From JBDWFY01 sp039976075 (GTDB taxonomy: Bacteria > Pseudomonadota > Alphaproteobacteria > Rhizobiales > Stappiaceae): a stretch of DNA of 64,000 nucleotides. Location of the stretch: positions 372,001 to 436,000 of the forward strand of contig JBDWFY010000001.1 in assembly GCA_039976075.1 (NCBI GenBank). The letters run 5' to 3'. Below are positions 1 to 9,377 of this stretch, piece after piece. How positions within the stretch are numbered: the stretch's first letter is position 1; every line of letters begins with the position of its first letter. The position numbers and the translations under genes are program-made. The notes under the pieces are model-generated. The model did not search any database. It saw only the letters and a program-made list of their open reading frames with translations, and had not been told where the DNA came from.

Positions 1-249
1 GTGGGCGATGCCGTGAACGTTTGTGAGCGATTACAGGTACTTGGACGCGAAATCGCGCGCAAGGACGAACTGGTAGTGCTGGCCAGCCGGGCAACCGTCG
101 ATAACCTGGATGAGAAAGTCGCCATGGTCAGTGTCGGAGCCCATCACCTTCGTGGACGCGCGGAGCCAATTGACGTTTGGCGTTTGGTACCACCGCCTGA
201 AATGGCAAGGCAGTCGATTTCCCTCATCGAAGGCAGCGGAGTCGCATAA
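1..249 (+). CDS. Class III adenylate/guanylate cyclase, C-terminal fragment
   Basis: This is the last 82 codons of a gene that begins to the left of the window. The peptide opens with GDAVNVCERL, the region of class III cyclase catalytic domains that carries the transition-state Asn and, four residues later, the conserved Arg (both present here). It continues with the usual C-terminal strand pattern ending HLRGRAEPIDVWRLV, typical of cyclases that make cAMP or cGMP from NTP. The metal-binding aspartates would lie upstream and cannot be checked. The first codon here is GTG, but it is an internal Val, not a start. It is a second cyclase about 17 kb from the complete one at 17431. Confidence 0.8.
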   Translation: MGDAVNVCERLQVLGREIARKDELVVLASRATVDNLDEKVAMVSVGAHHLRGRAEPIDVWRLVPPPEMARQSISLIEGSGVA

Positions 250-680
250 AGCAATTCTCGCAATCATTGCTATCGCACGATTTGCTCCCGGTGCCCGTTG
301 TATCACATGCCCGTTTTGCAAAAGGCGATACAGCGTGTGCGGGATGCCCTATAGACAGCAACATATCAAAACACTGAAGAATCAGCCCATCACGGGATTT
401 TTGTGATCTGCAACACGTTTGAATGTGCCACACCCTTTAGTGTGAATGTGCTAAGGAGGGGACAAAAGGCGTATCAATTCGCTGTTCGGCGATAAAATTC
501 ACTGTAATCAAGTACCAAAAACCACAAGACGCCTTGCATTGGCCGCTTTGACAACGGACAAAATCGGCGCGCAAACAAAGCCTTGTCACATTGATTGTGG
601 ATTTTTGGCTTTATAAGGCGGGGGCGGCGCATCTATATTGCGTCTTACAATAATACCGTCGGGGGACGGGAGGGAACTCT
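250..680. other. Intergenic region, 431 bp, with a repeat-containing site
   Basis: I find no convincing gene here. At 420-451 the 9-mer TGAATGTGC occurs twice as a direct repeat 23 bp apart. Between the copies an inverted repeat CACAC/GTGTG spans 429-444, so a regulator site is possible. A strong purine-rich ribosome binding site (gggggacgggaggg, about 661-674) precedes the GTG start of the transporter gene at 681. The promoter of that operon should lie here, but I could not assign a -35/-10 pair with confidence. Confidence 0.4.
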
Positions 681-2543
681 GTGAACATTATTTCAGTCGA
701 TGGGCTGACGGTCGATTTTGAATCTAGTGAGGGAAAAAACCGCGCTGTGGATGCGGTTTCCTTTGATATCCCCGCACATCGAACTGTGGCGCTTGTTGGC
801 GAGTCCGGATCCGGCAAGAGTGTCATTTCCCAGGCGATCATGGGCCTTCTTCCTCAAAAAGCGTCGATCTCCAGCGGGCGAATTTTATTTCGGGATCCGG
901 CAAAGCCGAACACTGAGGTCGATATCGCTTCATTCGATCCAGGTGGAAAAAAGATGCGTAGCGTCCGTGGAAATCGGATTGCCATAATCTTTCAGGAACC
1001 GATGACATCTCTTTCGCCGCTTCACACCATCGGTGATCAGATTGGTGAAGCGGCAGAACTTCATCGCAATATGTCAGCACCCCAGGCACGCGAAGTCACC
1101 CAGGAAATGCTGCGTCTGGTGCATTTTCCAGACCCCAAGCGCGCGCTATCGAGCTATCCCTTTGAATTGTCAGGCGGCTTGCGCCAGCGCGCAATGATCG
1201 CCATGGCCCTTGTTTGTCGTCCCGCTCTGCTGATTGCGGACGAACCGACAACAGCATTGGATGTGACGATCCAGGCAGAGATACTGAAACTGATTAAAGA
1301 GGTTCAGGGCGAACTCGATATGTCAGTCCTGATGATTACCCATGACTTCGGTGTCGTCGCAAATGTCGCTGACGATGTTGTGGTCATATATCACGGACAA
1401 ATCATGGAAGCGGGAACCGCACGGCAACTGTTCGAAGATCCGCAACACGATTACCTGAAAGCTCTTCTGAGGGCGGTCCCCCGATTTGATATGGCAGCAG
1501 ATGAACGGCTCATCCCGATAAGGCCGATCGAGACGAGCGTTGCAGGGTTCTTATCCAAGGGCCACAAAGAAGAAACCAAGGGCGCTCCCCTGATGGAGCT
1601 CGAAGGCCTCAAAAAGCGGTTCACCCTCCGCAAAGGGGGCTTTCTGAAGAGCCAGGCCGTTCAGGTCAAAGCACTGGACAATGTCAGTCTGACCATTCGA
1701 CGTGGGGAATGTCTCGGACTTGTCGGTGAATCCGGGTCGGGTAAAACCACGACGGCAAAAGCGATTTTGCGCGCGATTGAAATCGATGATGGTTCGGTAA
1801 GTTTCCACAAGGATGGAAACAAAACAGACATCACAACATTTGCCGGAGAGGAATTGCTGGACTACCGCCGCCGCGTGCAGATGATTTTCCAGGATCCATT
1901 CTCATCGCTGAACCCCAGAATGACGGTGAATGATATTCTGGCTGAGCCGATGGTGATACATAAAATCGGGACGCCTGAAGAACGGGCAGAGCGGGTGCGG
2001 GAACTAATGACACTCGTGGGACTAGATGCGCGTTTCCTGCGTCGATATCCGCATTCATTCTCCGGGGGACAACGCCAGCGTATCGGCATTGCACGCGCTT
2101 TGGCATTGCAGCCTGAAATTCTGCTGTGCGACGAGCCTGTGTCAGCACTCGATGTTTCTGTTCAGGCGCAAGTGCTCAATCTGCTCAAGGATCTGAAGGA
2201 AAAATTGGGGCTAACCTATCTGTTCGTCAGCCACAACCTGGCAGTTGTCGACTATATTGCCGATCGGATCGCCGTCATGTGCAAAGGGCGCCTGGTGGAA
2301 GTCGGCTTGACCAACGATGTAATTAACAATCCCCAACACCCTTACACCAAGGCGCTGCTTGAAGCGGTCCCGGAACCGAGCCTGGACGACCAGCTCGATT
2401 TCAACGCCCTGTCAGCCGCCCGTATTTCAACGCCGTCAGAGTGGTCTGAGCCGTATAAACTGCTCGACACACAGGTACCCAACCTGACAGAAGTTGGTAA
2501 AGAACACTTCGTGTGTGCACCCGGTATGGAGGTAATGGCATGA
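681..2543 (+). CDS. Dipeptide/oligopeptide-type ABC importer, fused double ATPase
   Basis: A 620-residue protein with two complete ABC ATPase domains in tandem, equivalent to DppD plus DppF and arranged as in YejF. The first domain has Walker A GESGSGKS (about 40-47), signature LSGGL (163-167) and Walker B ADEPT (186-190). The second has GESGSGKT (349-356), signature FSGGQ (460-464) and CDEPV (483-487). Both look catalytically intact. It would power uptake through the two permeases encoded downstream. The start is GTG with a strong Shine-Dalgarno about 10 bp upstream. Its stop overlaps the ATG of the binding protein gene (ATGA at 2540-2543), indicating translational coupling. Having the ATPase first in the operon is less common than having it last. 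Confidence 0.93.
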   Translation: MNIISVDGLTVDFESSEGKNRAVDAVSFDIPAHRTVALVGESGSGKSVISQAIMGLLPQKASISSGRILFRDPAKPNTEVDIASFDPGGKKMRSVRGNRIAIIFQEPMTSLSPLHTIGDQIGEAAELHRNMSAPQAREVTQEMLRLVHFPDPKRALSSYPFELSGGLRQRAMIAMALVCRPALLIADEPTTALDVTIQAEILKLIKEVQGELDMSVLMITHDFGVVANVADDVVVIYHGQIMEAGTARQLFEDPQHDYLKALLRAVPRFDMAADERLIPIRPIETSVAGFLSKGHKEETKGAPLMELEGLKKRFTLRKGGFLKSQAVQVKALDNVSLTIRRGECLGLVGESGSGKTTTAKAILRAIEIDDGSVSFHKDGNKTDITTFAGEELLDYRRRVQMIFQDPFSSLNPRMTVNDILAEPMVIHKIGTPEERAERVRELMTLVGLDARFLRRYPHSFSGGQRQRIGIARALALQPEILLCDEPVSALDVSVQAQVLNLLKDLKEKLGLTYLFVSHNLAVVDYIADRIAVMCKGRLVEVGLTNDVINNPQHPYTKALLEAVPEPSLDDQLDFNALSAARISTPSEWSEPYKLLDTQVPNLTEVGKEHFVCAPGMEVMA

Positions 2544-4519
2544 TCAAACGAATAAACACTGTGGGATGGACAGTCGTTCTGCACAGAACCATCAGATCAC
2601 TGCTCCTGGCAAGTCTCGCCGGCATTACTACATTGGTTCCCGTTCACGGTGCTGATCTCAAAGAGACACTAACGTTGACCAACAGTCACGGGCACATGGA
2701 CCTGCCGCCAGTTGCTGAACGGGTGCCTGTCGAGCCGTTGGTCGTCGACCTTGAAACCAAAGGCCGCAAGCCGGGCAAGCATGGCGGTGACTTGCACACG
2801 CTTATCGGACGAGCCAAGGACGTTCGATTGATCAATGTCTGGGGTTATGCGCGCCTGGTGGGCTACAATGAAGAACTGGACCTGGCTCCGGATATACTTG
2901 AAAAGGTCGAGGTCGAAGATGACCGTGTCTTTACGCTGCATCTGCGCGAGGGACACAAATGGTCTGACGGCCATCCCTTTACCGCCGAAGACTTTCGGTA
3001 CTTCTGGGAAGATATCGCCACGAATGAAGAGCTTTCCCCGTCCGGACCACCGGATTTCCTGACAGTCGAAGATGTCTGGCCGGTATTTGAGGTAATAGAC
3101 GACACAACCGTTCGCTACTCTTGGCACAAACCCAACCCGCTGTTTTTACCCAGCCTGGCTGCCGCGCGTCCGCCGTTCATTTACAGACCGGCTCATTTCC
3201 TGAAAAAATATCATGAGAAATACGGCAAACCCGAGAAAATCGCCAAATGGATCGAAGATAAAAAGGTGCGGTCATGGGCACCGCTGCATAACGGTAAAGA
3301 CAGGATGTACAAGGGAACGGATCACCGGATCCCAACTTTGCAACCGTGGATGCCAAAGGAAGGCAACTCCAAACAACGAGCGATAATGATCCGCAATCCC
3401 TTCTATCACCGCGTAGATACGAATGGATTGCAACTGCCATACATCGATCAGATCATCATGGACGTATCCGACGGTCGGCTCGTTCCAACCAAAACTCAAG
3501 CCGGGGAATCGCATCTGCAGGCTCGCAATCTGTCTTTCTCGGACATGACCGTACTCAAGCGCGGCGAAGATCTGCATCAATATGAAACGGCTCTTTGGCC
3601 GATCGCCAAAGGATCGGCAATCACACTTTATCCCAATTTGACAACATCCGATAAAGTCTGGCGCAAGTTGATACGGGATAAGCGCTTTCGACACGCACTC
3701 TCGTTGGGTATCGATAGAAAAATGATCGCGCGCGCGCTCTATTTCGGCATGGCTGAGGAAAGCAACAATACGGTTTTGCCTCAAAGTCCTCTGTTCAAGA
3801 AAGAGTATCGCGAAAAATGGACTGATTACGACCCGGCGCAAGCCAACGCGCTGCTGGATGAAATCGGTTTATCCAAAAAGCGAGGCGATGGCATTCGGCT
3901 GCTGCCAGATGGACGTCCACTCGAGATTATCGTTGAATCTATGGGTGAAAGCCCCAACGAGCTGGATGCGCTGGAACTGGTTGCTGAAACCTGGCGTGAA
4001 ATCGGCGTCGCCTTGTTTCCCAAGGCATCTCAGCGTGACGTCGTTCGGGACCGGGCGCTTTCGGGTGGGCTCGTTATGAGTGTCTGGGGCGGCTTTAACA
4101 ATGGACTGGCAACCGGTGATATGCCGCCGACCGAATTGGCTCCCGTCCTGAGCTCAAATCTGAATTATGCGGAATGGGGCGCGTACGAAGAAACAGACGG
4201 TCAGTCCGGGGAAGCGATCGATTATCCACCGGCAAAGAAACTCGCTGATCTCTATGATGAATGGCGCGACAGCACCGACAGCGCGGATCGAACACGGATC
4301 TGGCATGAAATGCTTGCGCTACGCGCCGAGGAAACATTTGATATCGGCATCATCTCGTCCAACCGACAGCCTGTTGTGATCCACAATTCACTTCGCAACG
4401 TGCCGGTTGAGGGCATCTATGGTTGGGATCCCGGTGCTCACTATGGCATTCATCGCATGGACGAATTCTGGTTTGACAATGAAGTGGCTGAATCCAATGC
4501 CAGCAAGGGAAGGGGCTGA
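2540..4519 (+). CDS. ABC transporter substrate-binding protein, SBP_bac_5 family
   Basis: A periplasmic binding protein of the peptide/nickel/oligosaccharide class, 659 residues from the ATG at 2540. An earlier in-frame ATG at 2513 lies inside the ATPase gene; 2540 is preferred because it has GGAGG just upstream and forms an ATGA overlap. Residues 1-37 form a signal peptide ending in VHG before ADL. The body contains the family features HLREGHKWSDGHPFTAEDF and a C-terminal half with the typical conserved RALSLGIDRKMIA segment. At about 660 residues it is longer than DppA/OppA (about 540). This longer subgroup includes binders of oligosaccharides such as alpha-galactosides as well as peptides, so the ligand is left open. 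Confidence 0.9.
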   Translation: MIKRINTVGWTVVLHRTIRSLLLASLAGITTLVPVHGADLKETLTLTNSHGHMDLPPVAERVPVEPLVVDLETKGRKPGKHGGDLHTLIGRAKDVRLINVWGYARLVGYNEELDLAPDILEKVEVEDDRVFTLHLREGHKWSDGHPFTAEDFRYFWEDIATNEELSPSGPPDFLTVEDVWPVFEVIDDTTVRYSWHKPNPLFLPSLAAARPPFIYRPAHFLKKYHEKYGKPEKIAKWIEDKKVRSWAPLHNGKDRMYKGTDHRIPTLQPWMPKEGNSKQRAIMIRNPFYHRVDTNGLQLPYIDQIIMDVSDGRLVPTKTQAGESHLQARNLSFSDMTVLKRGEDLHQYETALWPIAKGSAITLYPNLTTSDKVWRKLIRDKRFRHALSLGIDRKMIARALYFGMAEESNNTVLPQSPLFKKEYREKWTDYDPAQANALLDEIGLSKKRGDGIRLLPDGRPLEIIVESMGESPNELDALELVAETWREIGVALFPKASQRDVVRDRALSGGLVMSVWGGFNNGLATGDMPPTELAPVLSSNLNYAEWGAYEETDGQSGEAIDYPPAKKLADLYDEWRDSTDSADRTRIWHEMLALRAEETFDIGIISSNRQPVVIHNSLRNVPVEGIYGWDPGAHYGIHRMDEFWFDNEVAESNASKGRG

Positions 4520-4524
4520 CATAA

Positions 4525-5538
4525 ATGCTCAGTTACATCGTGCGTCGGACTCTGACAATGATTCCGACGTTTGTGATTATTAGTTTCCTGACCTTCCTGA
4601 TTATCGAACTGCCTCCTGGTGACTATCTGACAAATCTGATTGCTCAGCTCAAAGCGCAGGGCGAGCAGGCCGCCATTGAGAAAGTCGAATTTTTGCGCGC
4701 TGAGTTTGCGCTCAATGAGCCCTTCTGGAAACGTTACCTGATCTGGGTCGGCGCCTGGCCGGGGATCAATGGATTTGACGGTTTGCTGCAAGGGAACTGG
4801 GGCTGGTCGTTTGAATATGAACAGCCGGTGTCGGAAGTTGTTGGTCCGACATTGCCCCTTACGGTCATTCTGAATACGGCAACAATCCTTTTCGTCTATA
4901 TCGTCGCTTTCCCGATCGGCATTTACTCGGCAACGCGGCAATATAGCTGGGGCGACTACGGTTTCACCTTTCTGGGCTATCTGGGACTGGCCGTGCCGAA
5001 CTTTTTGCTTGGCCTTGTCATGCTCTATATTTCGAACAGATATTTTGGTTTATCCGTTGGCGGATTGATGGATCCGAAATATATCGGCCAACCCTGGAGT
5101 GCGGATAAAGTCCTATCGGTTCTGGCTCATTTGATCGTACCAACGATAGTCATTGGAACATCCGGAACGGCTGGAATGATCCGTCGACTGAGAGCCAACT
5201 TGCTTGATGAGCTGCACAAGCAATATGTCACCACAGCGCGCGCCAAAGGGCTCGGTGAAACACGCCTATTGACCAAGTACCCGTTGCGAATGGCGCTTAA
5301 TCCTTTTATTGCCGACATAGGCAATCTCATACCATCGATGGTTTCGGGTTCGGTCATTGTGTCCGTCGTTCTTAATCTGCCCACGGTCGGCCCGGTTCTG
5401 CTCAATGCACTTCAGTCCCAGGACCAGTTCCTGGCAGGATTTATTCTTCTGTTTGTCGCTGTCCTGACGTTGGTTGGCATGCTGATCTCGGATCTGTTGC
5501 TGGCCGTGCTTGATCCGCGCATCCGTCTTGGGACATGA
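4525..5538 (+). CDS. ABC importer permease, DppB/OppB type
   Basis: A 337-residue inner-membrane protein with about six hydrophobic segments, the first at residues 10-28 (MIPTFVIISFLTFLIIEL). The cytoplasmic EAA-type loop that docks to the ATPase is at about 235-255 (TTARAKGLGETRLLTKYPLR). It begins 5 bp after the binding-protein gene and ends just before the second permease, so it belongs to the same transcript. A loop of about 80 residues follows the first membrane segment, as usual in this family. It pairs with the permease at 5567 to form the channel. Confidence 0.92.
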   Translation: MLSYIVRRTLTMIPTFVIISFLTFLIIELPPGDYLTNLIAQLKAQGEQAAIEKVEFLRAEFALNEPFWKRYLIWVGAWPGINGFDGLLQGNWGWSFEYEQPVSEVVGPTLPLTVILNTATILFVYIVAFPIGIYSATRQYSWGDYGFTFLGYLGLAVPNFLLGLVMLYISNRYFGLSVGGLMDPKYIGQPWSADKVLSVLAHLIVPTIVIGTSGTAGMIRRLRANLLDELHKQYVTTARAKGLGETRLLTKYPLRMALNPFIADIGNLIPSMVSGSVIVSVVLNLPTVGPVLLNALQSQDQFLAGFILLFVAVLTLVGMLISDLLLAVLDPRIRLGT

Positions 5539-5566
5539 GCAACTAATGGACAGTTCGGGGAAAAAT

Positions 5567-6727
5567 ATGAACAAGCCGTCAGCGGGCGGACATTATGTCA
5601 ATCCGGAGCCCTTTGACCCACGCACCGTGGAAAAACTGAGCGCGGAACAGGAGCGATATTTCCAGGCGTCGCAATGGCAGATCATGTGGTGGAAATTTCG
5701 CCGCCACAAAATAGCAGTGTGGTCTGGTGTGATCCTGTTGCTGTTCTATCTCAATGTGCCGTTTGCCGAAATTATTGCCCCGTACGCTAACGGCGACCGG
5801 GATAACGATCATCTCTATGCTCCCCCTCAAGGTGTCCATCTGTTTCACGAAGGGTCGTTCGTAGGGCCTTTTGTGTACGGCTATAATGCAAAGGTGAATT
5901 TCGAAGAGCTGAAATGGGACTATGTTGTCGACAAAACAGACGTTCAGCCTCTGCGTTTCCTGTGTAGGGGCAGTGAGTACAATTTCTGGGGACTGGTTCC
6001 TTGGGATTTTCACGTCGTTTGCCCGGCGGAAGGCGGCACGTTCTATCTCCTTGGTACGGACCGGCTGGGTCGAGACATGTATTCAAGCCTCATTTACGGG
6101 GCGCGTTTGTCCCTGACAGTGGGATTGGTCGGTGTCACGATCTCAATCGTTCTTGGCATGTTTTTTGGCGGCATCGCCGGGTTTTTTGGCGGAATCATCG
6201 ATTCAGCTGTAATGCGCATGATCGAGATCCTGAAAGCCCTGCCGGAACTGCCGCTCTGGATGGCTTTATCTGCAGCCTTGCCGGTCACCTGGAGCCCGCT
6301 ATGGATTTATTTGGGGATCACCATCATCCTGGGTTTGCTCGACTGGCCGGGTCTTGCCCGGGCGGTCCGGTCAAAACTGCTGGCGCTTCGTGAAGAAGAA
6401 TATGCCAAAGCGGCAGTGCTTATGGGAGCGGGGCCGTCAAGGGTCATCCGTCGCCATCTGCTGCCCGGCTTTACCAGCCACATCATCGCCAGTGCATCCC
6501 TGTCGATCCCGGCAATGATCCTGGGTGAAACGGCACTGTCTTTTCTCGACCTTGGTCTTCGACGACCGGCCGTGAGTTGGGGAGTGGTACTGAATGAAGC
6601 ACAGAATATCACTGTGGTGACGGTTTATCCCTGGCTCATGGCGCCGGTTATTCCAATCATCATTGTTGTGCTTGCTTTCAACTTCCTGGGAGATGGGCTG
6701 CGCGATGCAGCGGATCCATACAAGTAG
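5567..6727 (+). CDS. ABC importer permease, DppC/OppC type, with large periplasmic insert
   Basis: The second channel subunit. An upstream in-frame start at 5510 overlaps the previous gene and one at 5546 has no good ribosome site; 5567 follows GGGG at 5-6 bp spacing and gives 386 residues. After the first membrane segment lies a periplasmic stretch of roughly 120 residues (about 70-170) ending in the family motif LLGTDRLGRDMYS. This makes it longer than E. coli DppC (about 300). The C-terminal domain has the ATPase-docking loop (YAKAAVLMGAGPSRVIRRHLLPG) and the ALSFLDLGLRRP segment typical of DppC. It is the last gene of the transporter; a 111-bp gap follows. Confidence 0.91.
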   Translation: MNKPSAGGHYVNPEPFDPRTVEKLSAEQERYFQASQWQIMWWKFRRHKIAVWSGVILLLFYLNVPFAEIIAPYANGDRDNDHLYAPPQGVHLFHEGSFVGPFVYGYNAKVNFEELKWDYVVDKTDVQPLRFLCRGSEYNFWGLVPWDFHVVCPAEGGTFYLLGTDRLGRDMYSSLIYGARLSLTVGLVGVTISIVLGMFFGGIAGFFGGIIDSAVMRMIEILKALPELPLWMALSAALPVTWSPLWIYLGITIILGLLDWPGLARAVRSKLLALREEEYAKAAVLMGAGPSRVIRRHLLPGFTSHIIASASLSIPAMILGETALSFLDLGLRRPAVSWGVVLNEAQNITVVTVYPWLMAPVIPIIIVVLAFNFLGDGLRDAADPYK

Positions 6728-6838
6728 TATGAAGGGGTGGCAGTAACCACCGCCAACCAATGTTTACGCACGCCAAGGGGCAGTCCGGATATCCTGGACT
6801 GCTGCCATCGAGCACTGAGACCAACCGGAAAATCACTG

Positions 6839-7441
6839 ATGAGTATCAAGCGCAACGAGACGAGCCCTGAAGGGCTCGACCAGGAGTACCGCAAGGGCCG
6901 CTGGTCGTTTCTGGGCAATATCCGCGAGATGTCCAGGCACGGCATTATTGCCTCATGGATGATGGGAACAGGAAACACGGAAACGATTCTCGATATCGGC
7001 TGCGGCGAGGGTCACTTTTACCGGCGCATCGAACCGCTTGGGCTCAAACGTTATGTCGGAGTGGACCTGTCGGAGGAGCCTCTTGCCAAGGCCAATTCCG
7101 TCATTAATCCGGAAATTGCCAATTTGGAACGCGCCGATCTGCGGGAGTTCATTCCCGCAGAGGCCGGGTTCAATGCCATCATATTCAATGAAGTGCTGAA
7201 CTACGCCGAAGATGCAGCGGACCAAGTCGAACGCTATGCGGACTTTTTGGCACCGGGTGGGATAATCGCGGTTTCAATATATGCGCCAGTACGCCCCGAA
7301 AGCGGCGCTCACAAAAGAATTGCTGATGTCTGGACACGAATGAATCGTGAAGGATGGGAAGTCCTGGACGATATAACATTGACGTCGCACATCAAAGACA
7401 CGACGTGGCGGATGAAGCTGGTTCGTCCAGAAGCAGCTTAA
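6839..7441 (+). CDS. SAM-dependent methyltransferase, class I
   Basis: A 200-residue protein from the ATG at 6839; an open frame extends back to 6737 but its extra 34 residues look non-coding. Motif I for S-adenosylmethionine binding is ILDIGCGEGHF (about 44-54) and the acidic end of strand 2 is GVDLSE (about 66-71). The later segment AIIFNEVLNYAED matches motif IV/post-I of small-molecule methyltransferases. The acceptor is unknown. It is separated from the transporter by about 110 bp and its last codons overlap, tail to tail by 4 bp, the deacetylase gene on the other strand. It could act on the glycan made by the adjacent genes, but that is only an inference from position. Confidence 0.85.
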   Translation: MSIKRNETSPEGLDQEYRKGRWSFLGNIREMSRHGIIASWMMGTGNTETILDIGCGEGHFYRRIEPLGLKRYVGVDLSEEPLAKANSVINPEIANLERADLREFIPAEAGFNAIIFNEVLNYAEDAADQVERYADFLAPGGIIAVSIYAPVRPESGAHKRIADVWTRMNREGWEVLDDITLTSHIKDTTWRMKLVRPEAA

Positions 7442-8217
7442 ATGGATCGGAGACCAAATAGTTGGCGGATCGGTGGGAACACGGCTCCGGGATGGCCGGC
7501 CAGTGTCCGTAGCAGCTCGTTCAGGTACGACCAGACATCCTCATCATGTGCCAAATGATGGGTTACAAGGCCCAGAGGTGCATTGTCCCTGTCCGTTCGT
7601 CTCTCCAGTTCTTCAGCTAATTTCTTCCAGGCTTTTTCCGTTCCGCAAAAGCGAGCACCGCCCTTCCAGGTTATCGGATCCCAGTGAACATCCAGATGGC
7701 CACGATGGGCCTCATCATCTCCTGAAAGCTGGCCGAAAGCGGAATAACCCTTGAAGCCCACCTCACTCAGGCTTTGTGTAAAATCACCACCCATGCGGTT
7801 CCAGGGTGGCACGAAGACCGGGATTGCCCGTTCCGCGAACAGGCCGTGCATCCGGCTCCGTCCTTTTTTCAGGTCCCGCAAACTGTCTTCAAGACTGCGC
7901 TCCTCGCCGAACTCTGACGCGCCGTGCCCCTTTGTTCTGTCGCTATGATTTTTGTGAGCAAAGCCATGCTGAAGCACAGTCAGGGTGGGAGCCTGCCGAA
8001 TGCGGTCAACCAGGGCACCGCTCGCCTGTTTCGGGATAACCGCCAGTGCCAGAGGCAGGCCGTGGGTTTCAGACAGCCCGATTAGCCGTTCGAGCGCCGG
8101 AGTAGGACGCGTTGCATCGTCGTCACGCCACCAGAATGCGATCGGTTTGTTCTGCTCAGCCCGAAGGTCGAGCATCGATAGAACCTGATCGCGATAGTGG
8201 TGAGACATACTGTTCAT
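7438..8217 (-). CDS. Polysaccharide deacetylase family protein (NodB-like)
   Basis: A 259-residue protein related to NodB-type deacetylases, which remove acetyl groups from amino-sugar polymers using a divalent metal. Visible motif equivalents are WWRDDDA (about 29-35; the Asp-Asp motif), LQHGFAHKNH (metal-binding HxxxH type) and VPPWNRM (motif 3). It lacks a signal peptide, so it would act in the cytoplasm, for example on a lipid-linked or sugar precursor. Its ATG overlaps the stop of the upstream glycosyltransferase by one base (TAATG), so the two are co-translated. It is the last gene of the minus-strand glycan operon. Confidence 0.82.
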   Translation of the reverse strand: MNSMSHHYRDQVLSMLDLRAEQNKPIAFWWRDDDATRPTPALERLIGLSETHGLPLALAVIPKQASGALVDRIRQAPTLTVLQHGFAHKNHSDRTKGHGASEFGEERSLEDSLRDLKKGRSRMHGLFAERAIPVFVPPWNRMGGDFTQSLSEVGFKGYSAFGQLSGDDEAHRGHLDVHWDPITWKGGARFCGTEKAWKKLAEELERRTDRDNAPLGLVTHHLAHDEDVWSYLNELLRTLAGHPGAVFPPIRQLFGLRSI

Positions 8218-9377
8218 TATCGCGCTTCAATTCTCTTTTGTTTGTCGTCAAATGCATCCAACAGGGCTTTTGCACAGACATCGCCATTGTCTATCTGAAC
8301 ATGTATCGTCCCGGAACCGATCCGGAAAGCCTTGTCGACGGTTTCGGCAAGAGTTGTCGCAGACAACTCATCCTCTGCGAGCATCTGCACAACTCCCTGG
8401 TTTGCCAGAATGCCGGCTCGATCGGTCTGCTCGTTGCCATTCACGTTTGAGGGGACAAGAACTGCAGGAATATTTGCGCTTAGAATATCCAGAACGGAGT
8501 TATAGCCTGCCTGAGATACAGACACTCTTGCGCCAGCCAATAGTTCTTTGAAATCGCTGCGATTACGCTCCACTATCACCCCCATTGGAGATTCGACCTG
8601 CAGAGTTTCATAAGAATTCTGGTCGATATTGTGACCGACAAGAATTCGCCATTGCAGGTCTCTTGTATTTGTTGACAGCGCACGCGCGGCAACGGCTGTT
8701 TGAAGAAGTTTCAGTCCAAATGCCCCACCTCCGGCAGAGACAATGACTTCATTTGTTTTTTTCACTGACATATCAGCAGTTGCAGATGCATCATGAAGAA
8801 AACCGGTATAGCGAATTAGGTCTCTGACCGCGTCCACATACCGAAAACTGTCTTCCAGTCGGACAAATTTGGGGTCCGAATGAACGACGACCACGTCGTA
8901 GAATTCCGCGGCTATATCAGCCATCAGCTGTTCTTTTTCAAGCTGTTCCTTGCGCACAAGAATGTCACGAATCGAGGCTGCAATCAGACCTTCGGGTTTT
9001 TTGAGGCGCATGGCCTTCAGGACAGGCAATAGTTCGAAAGACAGTTTACGTCGGCCAAAAGGGAAGTGCTCGGTAATGAGAATATCCGGATCGATTTCCT
9101 CCCATAACGCGTAGAACGCTTCGGCACGACGAACTCGCCAGATTTCATCTACAGGTTCACCATTTTCTTGCGCCAGAGCAGTGAATCCGTGATCAAGAGA
9201 CTTGGCAATAGGCAGCATTCTTACTGTGAAACTGGACGTATCCAGCGTTTCCGGCAGCGTATTCCCCGAAGCGAGAGTTACAACGCCCCCCTGCTTTGAC
9301 AGTGCAGCACCCATTCGGCACGCGCGATAGGCATGCCCGGTTCCGAGCAAATGATTGACGTGGATTAGGGCCTTCAT
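8217..9377 (-). CDS. Glycosyltransferase, GT-B fold, MurG/GT28-like
   Basis: A 386-residue protein. The N-terminus (ALIHVNHLLGTGHAYRACRM) is the glycine-rich loop of GT28/MurG-like enzymes. The C-terminal half has VIVSAGGGAFGLKLL followed by VSQAGYNSVLDILSANIPAVLVP, the conserved nucleotide-sugar binding segment. It probably transfers a sugar from a UDP-sugar to a lipid or glycan acceptor on the cytoplasmic side of the membrane. It overlaps the upstream glycosyltransferase by 4 bp and the downstream deacetylase by 1 bp. It is distantly similar to the protein at 11787. No membrane segments are evident. Confidence 0.83.
   Translation of the reverse strand: MKALIHVNHLLGTGHAYRACRMGAALSKQGGVVTLASGNTLPETLDTSSFTVRMLPIAKSLDHGFTALAQENGEPVDEIWRVRRAEAFYALWEEIDPDILITEHFPFGRRKLSFELLPVLKAMRLKKPEGLIAASIRDILVRKEQLEKEQLMADIAAEFYDVVVVHSDPKFVRLEDSFRYVDAVRDLIRYTGFLHDASATADMSVKKTNEVIVSAGGGAFGLKLLQTAVAARALSTNTRDLQWRILVGHNIDQNSYETLQVESPMGVIVERNRSDFKELLAGARVSVSQAGYNSVLDILSANIPAVLVPSNVNGNEQTDRAGILANQGVVQMLAEDELSATTLAETVDKAFRIGSGTIHVQIDNGDVCAKALLDAFDDKQKRIEAR

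Noticed and set aside
1119..1300. Signature LSGGL instead of LSGGQ in the first fused ATPase as a possible defect
   Set aside because: Variants such as LSGGM or LSGGL are normal in the DppD half of these proteins, and all other motifs are intact.
2513..2539. Upstream in-frame ATG of the first binding-protein gene
   Set aside because: It lies inside the ATPase gene. The ATG at 2540 has a better ribosome site, forms an ATGA overlap and is followed directly by the signal peptide.
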